Positions 24,001 to 36,000 of a stretch of 37,413 nucleotides of DNA are shown here, one piece after another. A program made the translations under genes and the position numbers. This stretch comes from Azohydromonas lata NBRC 102462 (GTDB lineage Bacteria > Pseudomonadota > Gammaproteobacteria > Burkholderiales > Burkholderiaceae_C). The stretch lies in contig NZ_BCTC01000064.1 of assembly GCF_001571085.1 (NCBI RefSeq), positions 1 to 37,413 of the forward strand, written 5' to 3'. The notes below the pieces were generated by a model. It did no database searches. It had not been told where the DNA came from and was given only the letters and a program-made list of their open reading frames with translations. How positions within the stretch are numbered: position 1 is the first letter of the stretch; each line of letters opens with the position of its first letter.

Positions 24001-27000
24001 GACGAGGTCGAGGTCCGCGTCATCAACAAGGCGGCTACCGCCTTCATCAGCACCAACGCGGCCACCGAACGCACCGTGGGCAACAACGCCGCCCAAAGCG
24101 CGGGCGGCGGCACCTTGCAGGTCCAGGCCACGACCACGGTCGAGGCGGGAACGGACGTGACCCAGCGCAGCCGCGTGCTGTTCGCAAACACCATTGCCGC
24201 CGGCCAGACCTACGCCGTCACCATCGACGGCAAGGCCAGCACGGTGACGAGCCAGAATGGCGAATCCCTGGTGGACGTGCTGCAGCGCCTGGCCACCGCC
24301 ATCGAAGCCGACCAGGCCGGCATCGACGTGACCGTGGACGCCAACGTGTTTGCGCTCTACCTGGACGCCAGGCAGCCGAACACGCCGTTCACGGTCAACG
24401 GCGTCACGGTGACGCAGCCCGTGAGCCAGGTCGTCACCGGCGCCCTGAGCAACGACGGCCAGGTGCCCGCCACCGCCGCGGGCACCTCCGCCGCACAACG
24501 CTCGCTGGTGGAGTTCAATCCGGCCAACAGCGTGGCCAGCGGCTATGACTACAGCGTGGTGATCAATGGCCACGAGTACGCCGTGCGCGTGGGGGCCAAT
24601 GCCTCGCTGTGGCTGACCGGCACCGGCAGCCAGGGCATCAGCGTGCAAGTCAAGGCCTGGACCGGCACCAGCGCGCTGGGCACCGCCACGGCCAGCGCGG
24701 TGGCGGGCAGCCTGGGCACCGCCACGGTCACGGCCTCCACCAGCAACTCCGCGCTGAGCATCGACGCGGCAGGGTGGAACGAAGTGGCCGGCGCCAGCTA
24801 CACCGCCACCCTCGGCGGCGTGGCCTTCACCGTGCAGGCGGCCCAGGGCGACGACGATGCCGCGCTGGCCGAAAAGCTGCGCAAGGCCATCGACGACAGC
24901 AGCACCTACGCGGCCACCCGCTCCGGCGCGGTCATCAGCATCACCCTGCAGGATGGCAGCAGGGCCAACGCGGCCACCACCACCTCGCAGACGCCGCCTG
25001 ACCGCACGCTCGACGTCTCCGCGCTCACGGCCCAGGCCGGTGCGCGCTACATCGTCAGCGTGGGCAGCGTCTCGGTGACCGTGGATTACGCCAGCGGCAA
25101 CCTGGCGCAGCAGATCGCCGACGCGCTCGACGCCACCAGCGGGCTCAACGCCACGCAAAGCAACGGCGTGATCACGCTCAGCGACGGCGCGGCCGGCGGC
25201 GTGGACCCGCTCACGGACGCCATCTCCACCACGGTGCAGACCCTGCAGGCCATCAGCCTGTCGGCCCCGGCGACGCTCACGCCGTCGAGCCTGGCGGGCC
25301 AGCGGCTGGCCCTCACCGGGCTGCCCGTGACCGTGGGCAACCATTTCGTGCTGAACATCGGCGCCAAGAGCTTCGACGTGGCGGTGCAGGCCGGCGACAC
25401 GCTGGCCTCCCTCGCGGGCAAGCTGGCCACGGCGATCAACAGCGACGCCACCTACGGCGCGTCGGCCACCACCGCCACGGTGGCGCAGACCTGGTCCTCG
25501 GTGGCCACGGCGCTGGACGCGCTCATCGAGACCGGCGAGGCGGTCAACGTGCTGCACACGCGCCTGGTGAACCTCGCCGGCGTGCAACCCGCCCTGGGCG
25601 ACACGCTCACGCTGACCGTGGGCACCGACAGCGTCAGCTTCACCGTCGGCAGCGGTGACGTGGGCATGGACGGCGGCTACTACGCGCACCAGCTCGGCGA
25701 CCGGCTCGCCGCGCTGAAGGCGGGCAGCATCGCCAAGTACGGCGTGGAGGTGTCCGACAGCGGCGAGCTGCTCATCACCAGCGGCGCCGATACCGCGGCC
25801 ATCAGCTGCACGCTCAGCGGCGCCTCGGGCACCGGCGCCATCGTCGAGTCGGTGGAAACCTCCGCTGCGCGCCTGACGCTGCAGGCTCGCGTCATCAACA
25901 CCGCCTTCACCGTCAACGGTGCCGCGGTCAGCGCCGTGAGCGCCGTCAGCGATGCCGGCCGCTCGCCCACCACGGTGGCCGATGCCACGCACAAGCAGGT
26001 CAGCACCCTGGCTTTCAGCGGCAGCGTGTCCGCGGGCACCACTTACACGGTGGTCGTGGATGGCAAGGCCTATTCCGTCCAGAGCGGCGCCAACAACCAC
26101 TACCTGACGTTCGGCAGCGCGGCTTCGAGCCTGCCCATCAGCCTGGACATCACCGACGAGTCGGACGTCAGCGTCACCAGCCCGCCCTCGGTGCGCACCT
26201 GGGTCAGCTCGGTGCGCGTGACGGCCCAGGGCTCGGCGCTGTCGCGGGTGCTGGACCTCACCGGCATGCCGCTGCAGGCCGGTTACAAGTTCAAGCTGAC
26301 GGTGGGCAGCGTGACGGTGTCCTACACCGCCGCCGCCAACTCCAGCGCCTCGGACGTGCTCAACGGGCTGGTCTCGGCGCTGGCCAGCGCCGGCAGTGCC
26401 AGCGGCCTGTCCGCCACGGCACTGAGCCTGAACGTGGCCAACAGCTGGAGCGGCGTGCTCGGTGGCCTGGAAAGCCTCATCGAGGCCGATGGCAAGGTCG
26501 CCGTCACCGCCAACACCGCCGGCCAGAGCCTCACGCTCACGGCGCTGCAGAACAACACCCCGTTCACCGTCAACGCGGTGAGCGTGGGCAGCCGCGCGGC
26601 CGTCTCCAGCGATCCGGCTGTGCCGGCCATCGCGGCCGGCACCAGCGTGGCCCAGGTCAGCAAGGTGGTGTTCGCCAGCCCGTCCAGCGCGGGCTACACC
26701 CTGGCCAACGGCCTGAAGCTGGCTCTCACCGTGAACAGCGTCGACTACGTCGTGACCGTGGGCCAGGACGGCGTCAGCGCCGACTGGGCGTCCGTCTTCG
26801 CGCGCTTCAAGACGCTGATCGAGGCCGGCCAGCAAAGCGCCGTCACGGCGGCCCAGGCCGCCGCCGCGGCCGAAGGCATGTCCTTCACCGGCACGCTCAT
26901 CACGGTCAGCGGCGATGCCGCCTCGCGCACGCTCACCCTGACGGCGCAGACGGCCAACGTCGCGTTCCAGATCACCGAGGCGCAGGTGGTGGCCACCTTG

Positions 27001-30000
27001 ACGCAGGAGGTGGACGGCGCGGTGAGCGACGAGGGCACCACGCCGCTGGTGGCCGTGGACCTGGTGCACAACGCGCCGCGTGCGCAGGTCAGCACCTTGA
27101 CCTTCAGCGGCACGCCCAGGGCCGGCGTGAGCTACTTCGTCACCATCGACGCCAACACCTACCGCGTGGATGCCGACGCAAGCTCCACCTGGAGCTCGGT
27201 GCTGCAGTCGTTCAAGACCAAGCTTGAAGCTGGCGGCGTGGTGGGCGTCACCGTCGACGCGGCCCATCTCAAGCTCACGCTCACGGGCAGCGCCATCAAC
27301 CGCAGCTTCGACGTCTCGGCGTCGGGGCTGGACGGCGCGGTGTCGCAGCTCACGCAGCAGGGCGACTACGTGCTGGTCGTGCCCGACCAGACGCCGGTCG
27401 ACCAGTACGCGCTCCAGGCCACGGGCAACCTGACGGTCGTCAACCTGCCCAGCAAGGACAACGAGCTCATCAGCCTCGGGGCGGGTGGGTCTCTCGTGGT
27501 GGCCACCGATCTCAACGTGGGCACCGGCGCGGGCAACGTCACGCTCACGGCGGGCAAGGGCATCACCCTGGGCGGCAAGGTCACCGCGGGCAGCATGAGC
27601 GTGACCGCGGCCGACAACCTGACCATGACGACGGCCGTCAAGAACCTGGCCGTCACGCTCAGCACGCGAGCCGGGGTTCAGGACAAGAGCGACCTGACCA
27701 TCCTGCAGCAGGATGCCGGCAGCCCGAACCTGACCATCACGACGCTGACGCTCGATGGCGGCGACATCGACATCGAAGCCTACGGCGACGTGGTCATCGG
27801 CCAGATCATCGTCACCGGCAACAACGCCGGCGGCTCGGTGCACATCGTCTCCAAGACCGGCAAGGTCAGCATCGGCAGCATGAACGCGGCCGGTACCGTG
27901 ACCATCGAGGCCGGCAAGGGCGTGACGCTGGGCAGCGCCGGCGCCACCATCGACGCGCAAGCGCTGAGCATCGTGGCGGGCGGCGCCATCAGCGTCTACG
28001 AGGCCAGCGCGCTGGTGATCGACCAACTGCGCAGCACCACCGGCGACGCCGTGCTGGTGCAGGCCGGCGGCAACCTCACCCTCAACGCCGCCGTGGCAGC
28101 CACCGGGGTGCAGACGCACGGCGTGTCGCTGAGCACCAGCAACGGCGGCGTGCTCAGCATCAATGCCGGCATCTCCACGCAGTCCGGCGCGATCACGCTC
28201 AACGCCGCGGGCGGCCTGGTCCTGAGCGACGCCGGCGACCTCAGCACGGCGGGCGGCAGCATCAGCCTGGACGCCGGCACCGGCGCGCTCACCATGGGCA
28301 GCGACACGCTGGTCGATGCCGGCACCGGCTCGATCACGCTGGACGCCGACGGCCTCGTCACCGTTGGCCGCCTGACCACCCGCTATTCAGGCGATCTCGT
28401 CATACGAGGCGGTGGCATCGTGTCGTTCAGCGACGGCATCACCGACATCGTGGCGTCCAACGCGACGTTGAAGATCACTTCGACCGCCGGCATCGGTGCC
28501 AGCGGTCAATCGCTCGAAGTCAAAGTACAAACCATGGATCTCTGGAACAGCGGCATCGGCGCGATAGCGGTCGAGGAGGTCGACAGCGTCGACATCCAGC
28601 AAGTCCACCAGGCCGCCGGCGGCAGCGTGGACATCCGTACCCAGCGAGGCGACATCCACGTGCTGGATGCCGGCCAGGGCATCTCGGCCACGACCGGCAA
28701 CGTCAGCCTCTACGCGGGGCAGGGCGCCATCAGCCTGGGCGCGGCCAACGGCACGGCCATCGCCACCACCGGCGGCGACGTGAGCCTCGTGGCCGAGAAA
28801 GGCGACATCACGCTGGGTGCGGGCATCCGCGCCACGGCCGAGCCCAACGGCACGGCAGACATCTCGCTGCGTGCCGTGGACGGCTCGATCCTGGGCTCCA
28901 CCGCGCAATGGAACACCGCCGCGGGGCCGGACCTGGCCTGGGCGCTGGGCAACGGCAAGTTCGCCGTCGACCAGGCCAGCGGCGCGGTCACGGGCGCCAA
29001 CCTCACCGCCAGCGACACCCTGCTGCACGGCCTGAGCAACGGCACCACGCTGCGCTCGGCCGGTGGCGCCTACGTGCAGACCACCAGCGGCACCCTCACG
29101 CTCACGGCCAGCGGCGAGATCGGCCAGAAGACCCTCGGCTATGGCATCAGCCCGGCCGCCATCTTCGCGGACGCTTCCACCGTCATCGCCAGCAGCGGCA
29201 CGCGCGCCAACGTCTCGGTGGTCACCACCGGCGCGGTGAACGTGGGCACGGGGTCCGACCCGGCGACGGCGGGCTCGCAGGGCGGCACCACCAACGTGAT
29301 CAGCCTGGCCGGCAAGCAGTCCATCGGCTCCAACGTCGACGCCGCCGGCCAGGACATCACCATCGTGGCCAACGACGTCGACATCGACGCCACGCTGCAC
29401 AGCGCAGGCGCCACCCTGACGGTCAAGCCGTCCGACGGCAGCACGCCCATCGTCATTGGCGACACCAGCACCGGCGGCTCGTCGCTGAACCTGGACACCA
29501 AGGACCTCGGCAACATCGGCGATGGCTTCGGCAACATCGTCATCGGCGGCGCGGGCAGCTCCAACACCATCCACATCGGCAACAGCGACGGCAGCGGCAT
29601 CGTCCTCAATGCGCCCACCACGCTCTACGCCGATGGCACGGGCGGTGAAGTCTCCATCGGCTCCGACCTGAGCGCGCCCTCGCTGACGATCTTCGGCTCG
29701 GGCCACACCACCAGGCTCTCGGCCGACGTCAACGCCACGGCCGGCTCGGTCACGGTCAACGATTCGCTGCGGATCGCGGGCGACCGCAAGATCACGTCGG
29801 TGGCCGACATCACCCTCGGCACCAACGGCTACGGCTTCTTCATGGTGGGCGACAGCACGTCCACCACCGACAAGCTCACGCTGACGGCCGGCGGCAACAT
29901 CAACGTCATCTCCGAAATCACCTCGGCCAAGGAAGCCGGAACCGACTACCTCAACGGCCTGACCATCACCCAGGCCAACAACGTGACCTTCCAGGAGATG

Positions 30001-33000
30001 GTCACGATCGACGGCAACTTCTCCATCAACGCCACGGGGTCGGTGGTCTTCAGCAAGGGCGTGCGCCTGCTCAACGGCGGCCACCTCACCATCACCGGCA
30101 CCAGCAGCATCTACTTCGGCAGCGCCAGCAGCATCCGGCTCGACGGCGGCGGCAACCTGCTGCTCGAAGGCGACGAGATCGACCTGAGCATGGCCACGGG
30201 CGCGGTCACGGGCACCGGCAGCGTCACGCTGCGGCCCACGACCCGCGGCGAATCCATTGCCGTGGGCTCGCCCGACGGCGTGGACACCGACAACGTGCTC
30301 AACCTGGAGATGGCCGAGCTGCGCACGCTGAACTCGGCCTTCAGCAGCATCACCATCGGCTACGCCACCACGTCCAACGGCGTCACGCATGCGGACGTGT
30401 CCACGCTCTCCGGCACGGTCACGCTGGGCGCCAACAACGACGGCTCCAACCCGATCTTCCGCAGCAACGTCGCCATCTACGGCGGCCAGATCAACGTCAG
30501 CGACTACAGCTACGACAGCTGGATCGTGCGCGTGGCGTCGGGCAAGAAGATCGCGCTCGATGCCGTCAGCAACATCGACATCGCCAACGAGATCGAGGCC
30601 GATTCGATCACGCTGTACTCGGCCACGGGCCGCATCACGCAGTCCGACGCCACGGCCGACGGCAAGAGCGGCGAAGCGCTGCGCAGCCTGGACCTCAAGG
30701 TCCAGGCCGCCACCGGCGTGAGCCTGGGCTCCGTCGAGACGCCGCTGCTGTCGGTGTCCAACTCGGGGCAGGGCGACATCAGCCTGGTGGTCAACGGTGC
30801 GCGTACCTCGGCTCCCTACGGACGCTTCACCAACACCCAGATCAGCGGCGACGTCGGCATCGCCAACCTGTCCCAGACGCTGTCCACCGGCAGCGGCGCC
30901 ATCAGCCTCGTCGCCAAGGGCGGCACGGTCACCGTGCTGTCCGGCACCGTGAGCAACAGCGCCGCGCTGTCGCTCAACGGCGTGGCCACCACGGGCGTGA
31001 CGCACGCCGGCACGGGCACGGTCAGCATCGAGGCGCAGGGCAGCGGCAAGAACCTGGTGGTCAACCAGGCCATCACCAGCCAGGGCGACCTCACGCTCAA
31101 GGCGGCCAACGCCCTCACCACCGCCACCGGCGTCCACCTCAACGCCACCGCCACCGGCAGCAACCTCGCCCTGACGGCCACCGGCGGCGACATCAGCCTG
31201 GGTGGCAACCTCGTCTCCGGCAGCCTGGGCAGCAGCGGCGGCACCGTGGCGCTGGTGGCCGGCGGCGCGCTGACCATGGCCGACGGCACCGGCATCACCT
31301 CCGCCGGCACGGGCGGCCGCGCCAGCCTGCAGGCCGGCGGCAACATCAAGCTCAGCAAGGTGACGGTGCAGGTGGGCGTGGCGGTGACCAGCACCGGCGG
31401 CGCCATCATCGACAACCTCGGCGGCAACGGCCCCAACCTGGACGGCGACAGCGCCGACGCGCTGCTCTATGCCGCCAACGGCATTGGCGCCGCCGCCGCC
31501 GAGTTGCAAACCCGCGTGGGCACCCTGGTGGCCACCGACACCACCAGCGGCGGCGTCTTCATCGTCGAGGCCACGGACCTCACCATCAAGGGCTCGCTGC
31601 CGCCCGCGGACGCACCGCTGGGCCTGAGCCTGGGCGGCGTGGTCGCCGACGCCGGTCGCGTCTCGCTGGTGCTGAGCACCGGCAAGCTCACCGTCAGCGG
31701 CGGCATCAGCTCCACCGCCACCGGCACGGCCGACAGCGGCAACATCCTGCTGCAGACGCTGGCCGGCGACATCGACATCGAGGGCAAGCTCGACAGCAGC
31801 AGCGGCAACATCTCCGTGCTGTCCGCCGCGGCGCTGAACCTGGGCACCAATGCCGGCATGACGGCCCAGGTCAACGCGCTGGGCGCGGGCAAGACGGTGG
31901 ACGTCGAGGCCGTCGGCCCCATCGCCATGGGCGCAAGCTCCTCGCTGTCGGTCAACAACGGCGCGCTGCGCCTGAAGTCCGCCTCCAGCGTGGTGCTGGG
32001 CCAGCTCAGCGCCGGCACGGGCGCCGTCAGCGTCATCGCCGCGACCCAGATCACGGACGCGGACGCCGATGCGGCCGCGCAGGTCGTCAACATCAGCGCA
32101 GGCAGCGCGCGCCTGGCCGCGAGCACCGTCGGCACCTCCACCAACGCCATCGAGCTGAGCGTGGATGCGCTTGCGGCAGCCGGCACCACGGGGGGCCTGT
32201 TCCTGTCCGAGCGCGACGGCGTGGCCGTGGACAGCGTCGCCGCCGTCACGGTCAACCGCGTCTCCAACTTGGGCACGAGCTCGGCCTTGGCCGAAGCGGC
32301 TTCGCTCGCCGGCCTCACGCTCAGTGGCGACGGCGCCATCGTGCTGCGCAGCGGCACGGGTGCCGCGGGCGTGCTTGCCGTCAACTCGGCCATCGCCACG
32401 CCCAGCGGCAACGTGCTGCTGCAATCGGTCAACGGCGGGCTGGCCATCAACGCCGCCGTGAGCACGGGTGCCGGCAGCATGAGCCTGCGCAGCACCACGG
32501 CCCAGACTTACGGCGCCGGCGGCGATCTCACCGTCGCGGGCGGCACCATCGAGCTGGAAGCCTCCGGCGTGGCCGCGGGCATCACCATGGACGCCGGCAC
32601 GGTCTTGCAGACCGCCGGCGCCAACATCCGCGTGAGCGCCGGCGGCACGGTCGCGCTGGGCGTGCTGGACGCGCGCACCGGCACGGACCGCGCTGGCCAG
32701 ACCCTGGCGAACCAGTCGGACTGGGGCTCGGTGGCCGTGGCCAGCAGCAACGGCTCCATCCTGGACGCCGGCGTGGCCGGTGACACCGACACCAACGTCT
32801 TTGCCAGCACGCTGCGCCTGTCCGCCGGCAATGCGGTGGGCGCTTTGGGCGCGGGCACGGCCAATGCGCTGGAAACCGAGGTGGCCACGCTCAGCGCCAC
32901 GGGCGGCGCGGGTGGCCTCAACCTGGCTGACGCCAGCGCGCTGAGCCTGGGCTCGGTGGCGCCGGTGGCGGCCAACCGTGTCACGAACGTGGGTGGCGCC

Positions 33001-36000
33001 GGCAGCGGCGACCTGGTCGATGCCAGCGCGCAGGCCGGCTTGAGCACGGCCGGCAACGGCAGCATCGTGGTGCTGTCGGCGGGCGCCCTGAACGTGGACA
33101 GCGCCGTGTCCGCCGACGGCAGCGGCAACGTGCTGCTGCAGGCTGCCGCGGGCACCCTGGCGCTCAATGCGGCGCTGGGCAGCGGCAGCGGCCATGTGAC
33201 GGTGCTGGCGCTGGGCGGCGGCATCTCGCAGGCCGCCACGAGCCAAATCACTACCGCGGGCAGCGGCTCGGTGGACGTCCAGGCCAGCCTGGGCATCAGC
33301 ATGGCCGCAGGCGCGGGCGTGAGCGCCGCCGCGGACGTGCGCTACCAGGCGCAGGGCGGCGACCTGGCGCTCAGCGAGATCGTGAGCACCGGCGGCACGG
33401 TCACGCTGATCAGCAGCGCCAGCATCACCGATGGCGATGCCGCCACCGACGTGACCGCCGTGGCGCTGTACGCACAGTCCGGCCTGGCCGGCAGCATCGG
33501 CACCGTGGGCGACGAGCTGGAAATCAGCGTCGGCACGCTGGCCCTGTCTGCCGGCACGGGCGGTGCCGTGCTGCGCCAGGGCAACGGCCTGGTGGTCGGC
33601 GCCGTCAGCCTGACGACCCTGCAGCGCGTGGCGGCCACGGGCGTCGCCGCGGCGCAGAGCGGCAACTGGGAAGACCTCAACAGCGGCGCTTCGCTGATGC
33701 TGACGCTGAGCGCCGGCGACCTGACGCTCGATGGCGCAGGCGCAACGCCTTCCCAGGCGATCAGCGCGGCCAGCGATGTCCTGCTGAAGACGGAGGCCGG
33801 CGCGGCCACCCTCAACGCCGGCGTGGATGCGGGCAACGGCAACCTGTCCGTGCTCACCACGGGCAGTCAGACCTACGGCGTGGACGGCGACCTGCAGAGC
33901 GCAGGCGGGATTGCGCTGGAGGTCTTGAACGCCGGCACGATTGCCATGGCTGCCGGCACGCTGCTGCGCAGCAACGGCGCCGGCATCGTCGTGAAGGCGC
34001 CGGGCGAGGTCACCCTGGGCGTGCTGGATGCGCGCACCAGTGCGGACCGCGCCGGCGAAGTGCTGGCGCACCAGTCCGACTGGGGCACCGTGGCCGTGGC
34101 CGGCAGCAGCATCCTGGATGCGGATGCGGCCGGTGACTCGACGATCAACGTGTACGCCAACGGGCTGCGCCTGCAGGCCACCGACGCCATCGGTGTCCTG
34201 GGCGAGGGCAGCGTCAACGCGCTGGAGACGGAGGCCGCCGTGCTGGCCCTGTCCGCCGGCGCGGGCGGCATCAGCCTGGCCGAGGCCAGCGCCGTGAGCG
34301 TGGGTGCGGTGGCGCCGCTGGTCGTCAACCGCAGCGTCTTCGGCGGCACGTCCTCCGTGGCGTCCACCCTCGCGGGCGTGGCCACCACGGGCAACGGCAC
34401 CATCGTGGTGGTCTCGTCCGGCACGCTCAGCGTGGACAGCGCCGTGTCGGCCGACGGCAGCGGCAACGTGCTGCTGCAGGCCAAGGCGGGCGATCTGGCG
34501 CTCAACGCCGGCATCAGCAGCGGCAGCGGCCACATCACGGTGCTGGCGGCGGCGGCACTGGCGCAGGCGGCGGCGGGCGACATCTCGACCGCGGGCGCCG
34601 GCACGGTGGACGTGGAGGCCGGCACCGGCATCACCATGGCCAACGGCGCCAAGGTGAGCGCCGCATCCGATGTGCGCTACCAGGCGCTGGGCGGTGACCT
34701 GGTGCTGGGTGAGATCGCCACCGGCTCCGCGGCGGTGGTGCTCGTCGCCGGCGGCAGCATCGTCGATGGCGACACGGACAATGACGTCACGGCCGCGACG
34801 CTGTATGCCCGCACCGGCTCGGCCGGTGCCATCGGCTCCAGCACGGACGCGCTGGACATCACGGTGGACACGCTGGCCCTGTCGGCCGGCACGGGCGGTG
34901 CCTTCATCACCGAGGCCGATGGCCTCGTCATCGGCAGCGTGAGCCTGGCCGGGCTGCAGCGCGTCGGCGACACCGGCGCCACCGAGTCGCACAGCGGCGA
35001 ATGGGAAGACCTGCTGGGCGGCGGCGCGCTCATCGTCGTTGCGACGGCCGGCGACCTCACCGTCGGCGGCGGCAGCACCACGGCCGCGCTGGGCGTGGCT
35101 GCGGCCGGCAACGTGCTGTTGCAGGCGGCCGCGGGCGAGCTTCGCGTCAATGCCGCCGTGACCTCCTCCGGCGGCAGCCTGAGCATCCTGAGCTTGGGCA
35201 GCCAGAACTATGGCGTCGATGGCCACCTCATGAGCGCGGGCGGCAGCATCGACGTGGCCGCGCTGGGCGCGTCCAGCACGGTGACGATGAACGCCGCCAC
35301 GACGCTGCAGACCAGCGCTGCCAACATCCGCGTGAGCGCCGGCGGCACGGCCACGCTGGGCGTGCTGGATGCCCGCACCGATGCCGACCGCAGCGCCAAG
35401 GTGCTCACGCACCAGGCGGCGTGGGGCTCGGTGGCCGTGGCGAGTGCCCACGGCGCCATCGTGGACGCCGGCGTGGCCGGCGACGCCGACATCAACGTCT
35501 ACGCCCAGGCGCTGCGCCTGTGGGCGGCGGATGCCATCGGGGTGCTCGGCGCAACGACCGCCAATGCACTGGAAACCGAAGTGGCCAGCCTCAGCGGCCG
35601 TGCCGGCGCCGGTGGCATCAACCTGTCCGACGCCAGCACCGTCGCCGTCGACGCGGTGGGGCCCGTCACGGTCAGCCGCGTCACGGCCCTGGGCAGCCAG
35701 AGCGAAACCGACGTCGCGGCCCAGTCGGACCTGGTCGTCACGGCGGGCAATGGCGCCATCGTGCTGCGCACCGTCACGGGCGACCTCGTGCTCAACGACG
35801 GTGCCGCGGGCGGCGACAACGTGGCGGGCACTTCGGTGCGCGCCGCGGGCAGCGGCAACGTCCTGCTCATGGCCGGCGGCAGCCTGCAGGCCGGCGCCGA
35901 CGTCGGCAGCACCAGCGGCCATGTCAGCCTCGTGGCCGCCGGCAGCCTGACGCTCACCACGGGCGCCGACATCGCCACCGCCGGCGCCGGGACCCTGGAC

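Larger units (their letters stand above)
27400..31400 (+). other. FHA-like beta-helix block 6
   Basis: Long run of rungs such as GNVTLTAGKGITLGGKVTAG, GDVVIGQIIVTG, GAITLNAAGGLVLSDAGD and GDITLGAGIRATA. These resemble FHA/TPS-type beta-helix proteins most clearly. The block contains the compositional island at 28381-28660 and two further FSSITIG-type motifs at 29488 and 30304. It leads into the 230-residue repeat array. Confidence 0.65.

Noticed and set aside
22509-24548. 679-codon open frame in + frame 3
   Set aside because: Arg/Gln/His/Gly-rich off-frame shadow of the repeat gene; no domain, and the overlapping frame +1 stays open with sensible sequence.
568-28119. 9,183-codon open frame on the minus strand
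   Set aside because: It is codon-aligned antisense to the real gene. Its His/Gly/Ala/Val/Arg/Asp/Gln-rich product is what reverse-complemented GTG, GCC, GGC, GAC, GTC and CTG codons give, and it shows no domain.
4357-28653. Five RGD tripeptides (4357, 7981, 20830, 22447, 28645) as possible integrin-type adhesion sites
   Set aside because: About this number is expected by chance in a Gly/Asp-rich protein of this length, and they do not lie at a conserved place in the repeats.
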